Source of the DNA: Myxococcales bacterium
GTDB lineage: Bacteria; Myxococcota_A; Polyangia; Polyangiales; Houyiibacteriaceae
DNA: 64,000 nt
Direction: 5' to 3'
Assembly: GCA_019637115.1 (NCBI GenBank)
Contig: JAHBWH010000004.1
Span: 1-64,000, forward strand
The notes beneath the pieces are model-generated. The model ran no database searches. It was given only the letters and a program-made list of their open reading frames with translations, and was not told the DNA's origin. Made by a program: the position numbers and the translations under genes. This document shows, one piece after another, positions 51,705 through 61,200 of this stretch (positions are counted from its first letter, which is position 1; each line of letters begins with the position of its first letter).

Positions 51705-53981
51705 ATGGCAGCACCTCGACCGTCCCACGAGCTTCGAGCCCTCGAGCACACCTTCTGTCGGATCTGCGAGGCGCTCTGCGGGCTCGAGGCCGAGGTCGAG
51801 GGCGGGCGGGTCGTGCAGCTCCGGCCTGACGCTGCGCACGTCGCGACGCGCGGCTACGCGTGCGTGAAGGGGTTGCGTCAAGCCGAGTACCTCGCGGGCC
51901 CCGATCGGCTGCGCTATCCGCTCGCGCGCGCCGCGGACGGGTCCTTCCGGCGCGTGAGCTGGGACGACGCGCTTGCGCGGGTCGGCGCCGTGGTGGCGGC
52001 GGAGCGCGCCATCCACCCCGACCGCGTCGCGATGTACGTCGGCACCGCGGCGGGCTTCGGCGTGCTCCACCCAATCTTCGCGCAGGGGTTCATGAGCGCG
52101 GTCGGCAGCCGGTCGATGTTCTCGTCGGCGACCCAGGACTGCGCGAGCAAGTTCGCCGCTGCGACGCATCTCTACGGCTTCCCCTTCACGCAGCCCTTCC
52201 CCGACCTCGACCACGCCCGCGCGCTCGTCGTGGTCGGCGCGAACCCGGCCATCAGCAAATGGTCCTTCCTCCAGGTCTCGAACCCGCTCGCGAAGCTCCG
52301 CGAGATGGAGGCGCGCGGGTGCCGGATCGTCTTCGTCGATCCGCGCCGCACCGAGAGCGCGAAGGCCGCTGGCGAGCACGTCTTCATCCGGCCCGGTACG
52401 GACGCTTTCTTTTACCTCGCCTTCCTCGCCGAGCTCGTCGCGCGGGACGCCCGCGGGGAGCGCGTGCTCGACCACGAGCGCATCGCGCGCTTCTCGAAGG
52501 GCTGGCGCGAGCTCGCGGAGCTCGCGGCGCCGTGGACGCCGGAGCGCGTCGCCGACGTCACGGGCATCGCGCCGGCGACGCTGCGCCGCGTGGTCGACCT
52601 CTACCTCGAGGGCACCCGCGAGGGTGGGGCGGCGCTCTACCTGAGCACCGGCGTGAACATGGGGCCGCACGGCTCGATCGGGTTCTGGCTTCAAGAGGCG
52701 ATCAACCTCGTGACGGGCAACACCGATCGACGCGGCGGCACGTTGGTCGGCCAGGGCATCCTCGACTTCCCGGCGTTCGGGGCGCGCACGGGGACGTTGC
52801 TGCGCAAGGATCGCTCGCGGATCGGCGCGTTTCGCTCCGTGAACGACGCCTTCCCGGGTGGCATTCTGGCCGACGAGATCCTCACGCCGGGCGAGCGCCA
52901 GATCCGCGTGCTCTTCGTCACCGGCGGCAACCCGCTGCTGACGATGGCCGGCTCGGCGCGCCTCGCGGAGGCCTTCGCGCACCTCGAGCTCTTGGTCTGC
53001 CTCGACGTCCTGCCGAGCGAGACCGCCCACGCGGCGCACGTCGTCCTGCCATGCACCTCACCGCTGCAGCGGCCGGACCTGCCCTTCGTCTTCCCCTTGA
53101 TGCTCGGCCTGCAGTCGAAGCCGTATCTGCAAGCGACGCGCGCGGTCGAGGAGCGGCAGGGCGAGCAGCGGGACGAGGCGACCATCTACCTCGACCTCTG
53201 CCGGGCCGCGGGGCTCCCGATCTTCGGCTCGAAGGTCGCGCAGCGCGCGCTCGAGGGCATGAAGGCGTTGCACACCGCGAAGCTCCGGCGGACGAATCCA
53301 CGCGCCGAGCCGGCGCTACCCGAGGAGCGTCTGCTCGACCTCGTGCTGCGCGCGACGAAGCAGGGCTCCTTCGCGTCGCTGCTCGCGCACCCCCACGGGC
53401 GTGCGCGCCCCGCGCACGCCCCGGGGAGCTTCCTCGGGGCGCGCGTGGTCACGGGCGATGGGCTCGTCGACCTCGCGCCCCCACCACTCGTGGACTTCGC
53501 GAGCTCGCGGCTCGAGCGCGACCTCGAGGCGGAGCGCGCGCTCCTGGCGCGCGGGGCGCTCAAGCTGATCACGCGCCGCGCCGTCACGACGCACAACAGC
53601 TGGATGCACAACCACGAGGCCTTCGTCCGCGACGGGACGAACCACCTCTACATGCACGGCGACGACCTCACCGCGCGTGGCCTCGCCGAGGGCGAGCTCG
53701 TGGACGTCCGCAGCGCGACCGGGACCGTGCGGCTCCCCGTGCGGCGCCTCGACGACCTCCTGCCGGGCGTCGTCGCGCTGCCGCACGGCTGGGGGCATCA
53801 GCGCGCGCCGGGTCTGCGCGTCGCCAGCCGGACGCGCGGCGTGAACGTGAACCTGCTCGCCGCGGACGGCCCGGAGGCGCTCGAGCCCGTGAGCGGGATG
53901 GCCCACCTCACCGGCATCGTGGTCGAGGTCGAGCGCGCGGCGGGCCCGCAGGCGGCGACCTGGAGCGGTCTGCCAGAGTGA
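51705..53981 (+). CDS. Molybdopterin-dependent oxidoreductase (formate dehydrogenase/DMSO reductase superfamily)
   Basis: 758 residues from ATG 51705. The N-terminus has a 4Fe-4S motif CRICEALC...YACVKG, then the large bis-MGD fold: VSWDDALARVGAVV, a candidate metal-ligand Cys in SATQDCASK, VVGANPAISKW, FVDPRRTESAKAA, TGVNMGPHG, VTGGNPLLTMAG and a C-terminal MoCo domain (RAVTTHNSWMHN, ARTRGVNVN-like). No twin-arginine signal precedes it, so it should be cytoplasmic. No electron-transfer subunit or chaperone gene is adjacent, which makes its redox partner and substrate unclear. Confidence 0.9.
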   Translation: MAAPRPSHELRALEHTFCRICEALCGLEAEVEGGRVVQLRPDAAHVATRGYACVKGLRQAEYLAGPDRLRYPLARAADGSFRRVSWDDALARVGAVVAAERAIHPDRVAMYVGTAAGFGVLHPIFAQGFMSAVGSRSMFSSATQDCASKFAAATHLYGFPFTQPFPDLDHARALVVVGANPAISKWSFLQVSNPLAKLREMEARGCRIVFVDPRRTESAKAAGEHVFIRPGTDAFFYLAFLAELVARDARGERVLDHERIARFSKGWRELAELAAPWTPERVADVTGIAPATLRRVVDLYLEGTREGGAALYLSTGVNMGPHGSIGFWLQEAINLVTGNTDRRGGTLVGQGILDFPAFGARTGTLLRKDRSRIGAFRSVNDAFPGGILADEILTPGERQIRVLFVTGGNPLLTMAGSARLAEAFAHLELLVCLDVLPSETAHAAHVVLPCTSPLQRPDLPFVFPLMLGLQSKPYLQATRAVEERQGEQRDEATIYLDLCRAAGLPIFGSKVAQRALEGMKALHTAKLRRTNPRAEPALPEERLLDLVLRATKQGSFASLLAHPHGRARPAHAPGSFLGARVVTGDGLVDLAPPPLVDFASSRLERDLEAERALLARGALKLITRRAVTTHNSWMHNHEAFVRDGTNHLYMHGDDLTARGLAEGELVDVRSATGTVRLPVRRLDDLLPGVVALPHGWGHQRAPGLRVASRTRGVNVNLLAADGPEALEPVSGMAHLTGIVVEVERAAGPQAATWSGLPE

Positions 53982-54033
53982 CGCAGTCGGATCGAGCTCA
54001 CCGTAGGCGTCCTTTGACGGGCCGTCGCCAGCT

Positions 54034-55548
54034 TCAGCGGAGCAGAACGACCATCGTGAGGCTCGCCGCGTTCAGGCTCGCGTGCAGCAGGAAGGGGACG
54101 AGGAGGCTGCCCGTGCGCGCTCGCGCCCAGCCGAGGACGACGCCCATCACGAGCGGACCCGCGATCGATGGGCCGTGATGGACGTGGAGGAGGCCGAAGA
54201 GCACGCCGCTCGCGGTGATCGCGCGCCAAGGGGAGAGCGTCCTCGCGAGGTGGGGGAGGAGCGCGCCGCGAAAGAGGAGCTCCTCTGCGAGCGGGCCGAG
54301 GAGCGCGCCGGCCAAGAGGAGGAGCGCGCCCCCCGCGAAGCCGAGCTCGGTGTCGGCGAAGGCGTCGAGCGCGGTCCCGGCGCGTCCGGCGACGTCGGAG
54401 GTCGAGAGCAGGCCGACGTGCTCCACGAGCCCGTGCAGCGCGAGCGCGAGGACACCCGCGCGCGGCACCCATCCGAGCGCGTAGAGGAGCGACTGCGCGA
54501 AGGTCCGCGTGTGGCCGAGGGGCGGCAGCAGAGGGCCGACCTTCTGGCCTCGCCGCGCGAGCCACGCGCCGCCGAGCGCGAGCACGAGGCCCTGGAGCGC
54601 GAGCGTGAGGAGAAAGGTCCCGGGCGCGTGACCGCCGACGAGGGCACAGCCTCCCGCACGCGCGAGCATCGAGACGAGCCACGCCGCGCCGAAGACGCCC
54701 GCGAACGGGAGCCAGAAGCGCGCGCCCGAAGGGGCGCCGTGGCGCTCTTCGCGCGTGGCCCCGCCGTGGCGCTCGTCGCGCGTGGCCCCGACCCGGCGAT
54801 CGTCGCGGGTGGCGCCGCCTTGGCGCTCGTCGCGCGTGGCCCCGACCCGGCGCTCGTGGCGCCAGAGGGCGAGCGCGAGGGCGAGCGCGAGCGCGAGCAG
54901 CGCGAGGGTCGCGGGCGCCGGGCGCGGCAGCGCGGCCTCCACGCAGGTCGAGGTCTCGTGCTCGGGGACGAAGAGGCCACGTCGACCGGCGCGCAGACCT
55001 CCCGTCGCGGCCCCTCGCGTGGGCTCGACCGCGACCTCGAAGGAGGCGCCGTCGCGCTCTACCCGTAGGCGCCGCGTGCTCAGCGGACCCTCGCCGATCG
55101 CGCGCTGCAGATCCTCGACGCGCTCGACGCGCGCGCCGTCCACCTCGAGCACGAGGTCGCCAGGGCGGAGCCCCGCGAGGGCGGCGGGGCCTCCTTCGAC
55201 GGGCTCGACCGCGACCCCGCGCGGGGCGTCGTCGATGCGCACGCCGATCACGGGGCGCGGGCCGGCGACGGGCGCGAGGCGGGGCGAGGGGCGCAGCCAG
55301 AGGCTCACGAGCGCGCCCGCCACGAGGAGATCGACGAGGGCGAGCCCCGCGAGGCGCCACGCCCAGAGCGGCGCCCCAGCGCGACCGCGCCAAGCCCAGA
55401 GCGCCGCGCCGACGACGAAGGGGAGCGAGACGATCGGCAGGAGCACGCAGCCGAGCGCGACGTGGAACGCGAGCGAGGCCCGCGCGACGTGCGGCGCGCC
55501 GCGCGTCGTCGGCGCTGCGGTGTCGGAGGTGCGGAGGTCGTCGTTCAA
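54034..55548 (-). CDS. PDZ-CPBP membrane protease with repeat insert
   Basis: 504 residues from TTG 55548 (start uncertain; the frame is open to 56007). Two membrane helices near the N-terminus are followed by a PDZ domain (VIGVRIDDAPRGVAVEPVEG, GLRPGDLVLEVDGARV, about 95-165). After another helix (LALLALALALALALW) comes a 9-residue tandem repeat (GATRDER/GATRDDR type), then the CPBP domain with AEELLFRGALLPHL (EExxxR), GLLHVHHGP and LLHASLNAA. PDZ plus CPBP suggests a regulated intramembrane protease whose PDZ reads a substrate tail, like site-2-type proteases in layout but of another family. Second CPBP protease in the window. Confidence 0.85.
   Translation of the reverse strand: MNDDLRTSDTAAPTTRGAPHVARASLAFHVALGCVLLPIVSLPFVVGAALWAWRGRAGAPLWAWRLAGLALVDLLVAGALVSLWLRPSPRLAPVAGPRPVIGVRIDDAPRGVAVEPVEGGPAALAGLRPGDLVLEVDGARVERVEDLQRAIGEGPLSTRRLRVERDGASFEVAVEPTRGAATGGLRAGRRGLFVPEHETSTCVEAALPRPAPATLALLALALALALALWRHERRVGATRDERQGGATRDDRRVGATRDERHGGATREERHGAPSGARFWLPFAGVFGAAWLVSMLARAGGCALVGGHAPGTFLLTLALQGLVLALGGAWLARRGQKVGPLLPPLGHTRTFAQSLLYALGWVPRAGVLALALHGLVEHVGLLSTSDVAGRAGTALDAFADTELGFAGGALLLLAGALLGPLAEELLFRGALLPHLARTLSPWRAITASGVLFGLLHVHHGPSIAGPLVMGVVLGWARARTGSLLVPFLLHASLNAASLTMVVLLR
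54733..54870 (-). repeat. 27-bp coding tandem repeat in the PDZ-CPBP gene
   Basis: Four to five copies of a 27-bp unit (plus-strand form CGCTCGTCGCGCGTGGCCCC...) encode R-x-x-GATR-D/E-D/E nonapeptides. Copies 2 and 4 are almost identical, pointing to recent unequal exchange. The frame is kept throughout. Confidence 0.85.
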
Positions 55549-55583
55549 GGCGGCCGGCGTCGTTCGTGGGGGGGCCGGAGGGC

Positions 55584-55606
55584 GCTTGCGGGTGTAGACC
55601 GCAAGC
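55584..55606. promoter_or_regulatory. 8-bp perfect inverted repeat upstream of PDZ-CPBP gene
   Basis: GCTTGCGG (55584-55591) and CCGCAAGC (55599-55606) flank GTGTAGA. It lies 36 bp upstream of the proposed TTG start, on the promoter side, and may be an operator or a leader hairpin. Confidence 0.4.
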
Positions 55607-55820
55607 CGCGCGGCGACCAGGGGGCGAAGACCATGGATGGAGCGCCCTCGGCCGCACTCCCGCTCGGCGCCCGGCAGCCGGGGTTGGAGGAGAAGTCCCC
55701 GCGGGTGCCATCGAGCGAGCCGGCGGACGTGGCGTCGAGCCACCTCGAGTTGCACAGGCCGAACTCGACAGCGAGAGCCGGTCCGCCGTCGAGACCCGGC
55801 TCGAGCCGGGCGCGGACGAG

Positions 55821-56111
55821 ATGCGGGCCCGCAGATCCGCGTGGCTGAATCGGGACTTCGTTCGGTCCGCGTTGGCGTGCGGCGAGGGAACGCTTTCGGA
55901 CGTCGGCCCGCGCGCGCTCGACGTCGAGATCGCCAAAGACCCCGACGACATCCCCCACGTCCTCGCCTGCGAAGGACCTGTTCGCGTCCCGCGACCCCCC
56001 ACGACACTGCACTTCAGGGCCTCGTCCAGGGCATTTGTCTTCTCTTCGGTTGAACGCCCACCGTCGCGACACGCCGCTCCGTCTGCTCCGACCCGTTTGG
56101 CGCCTCGGTGA
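55821..56111 (+). CDS. Doubtful small ORF, possible gene remnant
   Basis: 96 codons from ATG 55821. The first 55 residues look protein-like, with mixed codons (SAWLNRDFVRSALACGEG, ALDVEIAKDPDDIPHVLAC). The rest is Pro/Arg/Ser-rich and looks non-coding. There is no clear Shine-Dalgarno. The frame is also open upstream to 55566 with a poor sequence. I read it as a fragment of a lost gene at the island edge. No family is recognised. Confidence 0.25.
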   Translation: MRARRSAWLNRDFVRSALACGEGTLSDVGPRALDVEIAKDPDDIPHVLACEGPVRVPRPPTTLHFRASSRAFVFSSVERPPSRHAAPSAPTRLAPR

Positions 56112-56206
56112 CGTGTCTCGTGCGGAGCACGTGGGCTCCTCGGAGCCGGCCCTCGTGGTTTGGTGAGCCAGTCTCACGGCACCTCGCGAGCAAATTCTCG
56201 AGTCGA

Positions 56207-56290
56207 GCCTGGTTGTTTCGGGCAGTTCGGATGTCCTATCATCCGATCCGCCGCCTCGGCTACGGCAGCCCGCTCGACGCCGCCCACATC
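56207..56290 (+). mobile_element. Possible decayed IS3-family transposase C-terminus
   Basis: The frame reads RAWLFRAVRMSYHPIRRLGY and then GSPLDAA. IS3-type OrfB transposases end in a pattern like F-x-x-I-x-x-F-Y-N-P-x-R-R-H-S-x-L-G-Y-x-S-P-x-x-F. The fit is good except that the H-S-x triplet is missing, and no catalytic DDE region or inverted repeats were found nearby. If correct, an insertion sequence once sat at the edge of the defence island. Confidence 0.4.
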
Positions 56291-56596
56291 CCTCCGGAGT
56301 GGCCCCGGAGAGGTCGGTGCCGGGAGCGCGGGCTAAACCCTCGGCAAGCTCCCCACGTTCAGGACTTCCGCAGCATCACATAGACGCTACCGCCGAGTTC
56401 CGCGACGATCTCTTCCTGGCGCGTGACGGACTGATGTTGGCGCACGGTCTACAGCATATGCACGGCGCATCGACTCGCGGCGGGTTCCAGAGCCTCGACG
56501 AACGATGGCGGGTGCAAGTGTCGGGGGCCTTTGGTAGCATCACCCCCTTGAGCGCGCGCGATCAGCGAGCGCTCTGGTCGGACCCAGCAGACTGAC

Positions 56597-57823
56597 ATGC
56601 GACCTCGAACCAGCGATTCTCCTCGCGAAGAGCAACACGCGCTGCCCCCCATGCCTTCTCCGACTCAGGCCTCGGACGTAAACGCGACCACCGTAGCATG
56701 CGTGGATCTGTTCTGCGGGGCGGGAGGACTCACCCATGGATTGATCTCCGCGGGTGTGAAGGTGGTAGCAGGAGTCGACTTCGACTCGGCGTGCAAGCAT
56801 CCATACGAGACCAACCACCCCGGGCTCGTCTTCCACGAAGCCGACGTCGCCGAGCTCGATGCAGAAGTGGTCGCCGGGTGGTTCGGAGACGCATCGGTTC
56901 GAGTCCTCGCGGGTTGTGCACCGTGCCAGCCGTTCTCGAACTACGCGCTGCGCTATCAGAAGGAAGAAGACGGGAAGAACGTCGAGGACGACGAGCGCTG
57001 GAGTCTCCTCAACCACTTCGCATCGTTGGTCGAAGCGCTGATGCCCGACATCGTGACGATGGAGAACGTGCCGAGCGTCAGGAAGCACGCGGTCTTCCAG
57101 AAATTCCACGCAACCCTGGTTCGTCTCGGCTACCACGTCTGGCACGACGTGGTCGACTGCAGCCAGTACGGGCTTCCTCAGCGCCGCCAGCGCACCGTGC
57201 TCTTGGCGTCTCGACATGGCGAGATCGCTCTGCGTGCGCCCGACGCCACCGAGCCGCGGACAGTGGCCGACGTCATCAAGGGGCTGCCTCCGCTGCGTCA
57301 AGGCTGCCAATCCGCTACGGATCCGCTGCACACGGCGTCACGTCTCTCGCCGTTGAACCTGCGCCGAATCAAGGTCTCGAAGCCTGGCGGGACCTGGCGG
57401 GATTGGCCCCCCGAGCTCGTTGCCGAGTGTCATCAGAAGAAGACCGGCAAGAGCTACCCGGGGGTCTACGGCCGAATGTCGTACGAGGAGCCGGCCCCCA
57501 CGCTCACCACGCAGTTCTACGGCTTCGGAAGCGGTCGCTTCGGTCATCCGACGCAAGCACGTGGCATCTCGTTGCGTGAAGGTGCGCTGCTCCAAGGGTT
57601 TCCGGAGAACTACTCGTTCCTCCCCGAAGGGGAGCCGATCCGCTTCAAGGCACTCGGTCGGATGATCGGGAACGCCGTCCCGGTGGATCTGGGGCGCGCC
57701 ATCGGCGAGAGCATCATGGCGCATGTGGAGGGCTGGTCGTCGAAGGCGTCGACCTCCGACCCGAGCGAGAACCGAGAGGGGCGGGGTGGGTCGAAGCGGC
57801 GGAGTCGAAGCGTCGTCTCCTGA
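56597..57823 (+). CDS. C5-cytosine DNA methyltransferase
   Basis: 408 residues from ATG 56597; ATG 56651 is possible. Motifs are in canonical order: I DLFCGAGGLTHG (37-48), IV GCAPCQPFS with catalytic C110, VI ENVPSV, VIII QYGLPQRRQR, and X GRMIGNAVPVDLGRAIGESI. The target-recognition region between VIII and IX is short (HQKKTGKSYPGVYG), so the recognition site is probably small. It heads a four-gene operon with a Vsr-like endonuclease 13 bp later, then a DrmD-like helicase and an N6-adenine methyltransferase. It may protect host DNA within a DISARM-like system or form a Dcm/Vsr pair that travels with it. Codon use is less GC-biased than the core genes to the left. Confidence 0.95.
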   Translation: MRPRTSDSPREEQHALPPMPSPTQASDVNATTVACVDLFCGAGGLTHGLISAGVKVVAGVDFDSACKHPYETNHPGLVFHEADVAELDAEVVAGWFGDASVRVLAGCAPCQPFSNYALRYQKEEDGKNVEDDERWSLLNHFASLVEALMPDIVTMENVPSVRKHAVFQKFHATLVRLGYHVWHDVVDCSQYGLPQRRQRTVLLASRHGEIALRAPDATEPRTVADVIKGLPPLRQGCQSATDPLHTASRLSPLNLRRIKVSKPGGTWRDWPPELVAECHQKKTGKSYPGVYGRMSYEEPAPTLTTQFYGFGSGRFGHPTQARGISLREGALLQGFPENYSFLPEGEPIRFKALGRMIGNAVPVDLGRAIGESIMAHVEGWSSKASTSDPSENREGRGGSKRRSRSVVS

Positions 57824-57836
57824 AGCGAGACTTCGC

Positions 57837-58226
57837 ATGCAGCGAGTCCGACGGGCCGACACTTCGGCCGAGTCGGCGCTTCGTCGCGCGCTCCACGCAC
57901 GTGGACTCCGATACCGCGTCCAAGTCCCACTCCTCGCCAAGCCTCGACGTGTCGCCGACGTCGCGTTCAGCGGGCTTCGGATCGCCGTGTTCGTCGATGG
58001 GTGCTTCTGGCACGGGTGTCCGTTGCACGCGACGTGGCCGAAGCGGAACGCTGAGTTTTGGCGGGCCAAGATCCTCGCCAACCAGGCGCGTGACCGCGAC
58101 ACCGACGCGCGTCTCCGCGCGGATGGTTGGGATGTCATCCGCGTGTGGGCGCACGAGGACCCCGAAGTCGCCGCGGAACGGATCGCGAAGGCCGTCGAGG
58201 CCCGAAGGGAAGGTAGATCGGGATGA
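57837..58226 (+). CDS. vsr: Very-short-patch repair endonuclease (Vsr)
   Basis: 129 residues from ATG 57837. Vsr hallmarks are all visible: DTSAESALRRALHARGLRYR at the start, ADVAFSGLRIAVFVDGCFWHGC (catalytic Asp/His region), KRNAEFWRAKILANQARD, and LRADGWDVIRVWAHED near the end. The enzyme nicks at T:G mismatches made by deamination of 5-methylcytosine, which fits the C5-methyltransferase gene just upstream. Its stop overlaps the helicase ATG (ATGA), so it is co-translated with a defence helicase rather than only with the methyltransferase. Vsr-fold enzymes can also act as restriction nucleases. Confidence 0.93.
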   Translation: MQRVRRADTSAESALRRALHARGLRYRVQVPLLAKPRRVADVAFSGLRIAVFVDGCFWHGCPLHATWPKRNAEFWRAKILANQARDRDTDARLRADGWDVIRVWAHEDPEVAAERIAKAVEARREGRSG

Positions 58227-61200
58227 GCGAGGGCAGCATGGTGTCGGCTTCCCCCGAGCCGGGACAGCTCGTCGAAGTGAGACGACGTCAGTGGATGGTC
58301 TCCGACGTCGACGCGTCGTCGGTCTCGCCCGAGCTCCGTCGACAGAGCCTGGTGAAGCTCGCGTCGATCGACGAGGACGCGCTCGGTGAAGAGATCGAGG
58401 TGGTGTGGGAACTCGAGCCCGGCGCCCACGTCATCGAACGCGCCGGGTTGCCGACGCTCTCGACGCTCGACGACCCTTCGACACTCGACGCATTCCTCGA
58501 TGCCGTCCGTTGGGGCGCGGCGACCAATGCGGATCGGGGATACCTCCAAGCCCCGTTCCGAAGCGGCGCCAGCATCGAGGACTACCAGCTCGATCCACTC
58601 GTCCGCGCGATCGACATGGCGCGAACCAACCTGTTGATCGCGGACGACGTCGGCCTCGGCAAGACGATCGAGGCAGGGCTCGTGATCCAGGAGATGCTCC
58701 TGCGGCACCGCGCGCGCACCGTCCTCGTGCTCTGCCCCGCCTCCCTCCAGGAAAAGTGGCGAGTCGAGATGGCCGAGAAGTTCGGACTCGAGTTTCGCAT
58801 CGTGGACACCGAGTTCGTGAAGCGACTCCGCCGCGAGCGAGGCGTCCACGCGAACCCGTGGACGGCCTTCCCCCGGCTCATCGCTTCCATCGATTGGGCC
58901 AAGCAGGGGGAGGGCATGCGTCTGCTCCGCGACGTGCTTCCGCCCCACCCTACGTACTCCCGCCGTTTCGACATGCTCGTGATCGACGAGGCGCACAACG
59001 TGGCGCCAACCGTGGGTCGGTACGCCCTGGAGAGTCTGCGCACGCGCCTCGTGCGTCTCGTCGCGCCGCATTACCAACACAAGCTCTTCCTCACGGCCAC
59101 ACCACACGACGGTTACACCGAGTCGTTCACGGCACTCCTGGAACTGCTCGACGATCAGCGATTCTCGCGCAACGTGCTCCCACCCGAGGATCAACTCGCG
59201 CGCGTGATGGTGCGCCGCCTGAAAAGCGACCTCGTCGACGCCGACGGGAAGAAGCTCTACCCGGTGCGGCGGCTCGAAGCGTTGAACGTCGAGTACACCG
59301 ACGACGAGCGCGCGGCGCGCAAACTCCTCGACGAGTACATCGCAAGCCGCGAGGCCCAAGACGACCGGGCGGGGATCGCCTCGCACTTCGTCCACCAGCT
59401 CCTCCGCAAGCGTCTCGCATCGTCTCCCGCAGCGTTCGGTTCGACGCTCGCGCGCCACGTCGCGACCCTCGAAGGACGCGTAGAGAAGCTCCGCGCCTCG
59501 CGGCTGGACGAGCGCATCCTGCGTCGTGCGATCTCGAAGTCCGAAGAGGACTACGCCGACGACGACAGCCGCGAGACCGCGGAAGTCGAGGCCATCGAAG
59601 AGGCGAGCCGTCGTCTTCGGCCACTCTCCGACGCGGAGAAGAAGCTCCTCGCGCGGCTCCGGTCATGGGCCGAGGTAGCGGGCCACAAGCCCGACTCGAA
59701 GGCGGCCTCGCTCCTCCGCTGGCTCGAAGCGACACTCCGACCGGGAGGGCACTGGTCCAAGACACGCGTCATCCTCTTCACCGAGTATCGCGCGACGCAG
59801 AAGTGGCTCCAGGAGATCCTTGCGAGCCACGGCTTCGGCGCCTCGCGCCTCGCGCTACTCTTCGGAGGCATGGACCCCAAGGAGCGCGAGTCGATCAAAG
59901 CTGCGTTCCAGGCGGACCCGAGTGAATCACCGGTGCGCATCCTGCTGGCGACCGACGCAGCATCCGAAGGCATCGATCTGCAGAACCACTGCAACCTACT
60001 GGTGCACGTAGAGATTCCCTACAACCCCAACGTGATGGAGCAGCGGAACGGCCGCGTCGATCGTCACGGGCAGAAGCAGAGCGAGGTCGTCATCTACCAT
60101 CCCGTCGACAGCGACGGCGGTCACGGCGACGACATTCTCCGCGCCCTGCGCAAGCTCGACCTGATGAGAGCCGACATGGGCAGCGTGAATCCCGTGATCG
60201 CCCCGCAGCTGCCCGCGTTGCTCGAAGGGCGCCGCCGTGAGCTCGACACGCGAGCCGCCGAACAGCGTATCGATCGAGCGCGCCGCTACGTGAAGGCAGA
60301 GCGAGAGCTGCGAGAGCGCATCGCCAAGCTGCATGATCGGCTGACGACGACGCGCGGTGAGCAGCACCTCACGCCCGATCGCATCGAGCGCGTCGTGCGC
60401 GTCGCCCTGGCGCTCGCCGATAAACCCGATTTGACGCCCGCCAACCTCGCGGGTGTCTCGGACGTACCCGTCTTTCGCATGCCCGCGCTCTCCGGTTCGT
60501 GGTCCCGATGCCTGGATGGACTCGAACATCCGTTCACGAAACGGGTCCGCCCGATCACGTTCGACCATGACGTGGCGAAGGGCCGCGACGACGTGGTGCT
60601 GGTGCACCTGAACCACCCCCTCGTCCAGATGAGCCTGCGAGTGTTGCGAGCCGAGGTGTGGGCGCGCGACGACGTGAAGAAGCTCAGTCGTGTGACCGCG
60701 CGGATGCTGCCCGATGCGCGGCTCGACGGCCCGGCCGTCGTCGTCGTCTCACGTCTGGTGATCACGGGCGGCAACCACCATCGGCTCCACGAAGAGCTGA
60801 CGGAGGCGGGTGGCTACCTTCGCGACACTAGCTTCAGGCGTGAAGACCGCGTCGGTGAGCTTCGCGGCTGGCTCGATGATTCGAAACCAGCGGTGATCCC
60901 CGACCCCCTCTTCGACGCACTGCGGACCCGATTCGAGAAGCATACCGGGGCAGTGCTGAACGCCGTCGGCGCTCGGTCGAAGGAACGATTGAAGGGACTC
61001 GGATCCACGCTCGACGCTCGCAAGCGGAAGGAGGTCGACGAGATGAGCCAGCTGCTCGACGACCTCGCGACCAACCTCCGGGCCGAGCTCGACAAAGAAG
61101 AGCCGAAGCAGCTCTCGCTCTTCTCGGAGGACGAGCGCACACAGCTCCGACGCGACCGACTCGCGCTCGAGGCCCGCTTGCGACGCATTCCGGAGGAGCG

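Larger units (their letters stand above)
55549..56596. other. About 1 kb without a convincing intact gene; island boundary
   Basis: Left part: a GCTTGCGG...CCGCAAGC hairpin (55584-55606) upstream of the PDZ-CPBP gene. Middle: a short possibly coding remnant. Right: a decayed transposase-like tail and the leader of the methyltransferase operon. Base composition drops from here to the right. ORFs covering this stretch on both strands read as Arg/Ser-rich shadow. Confidence 0.6.
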
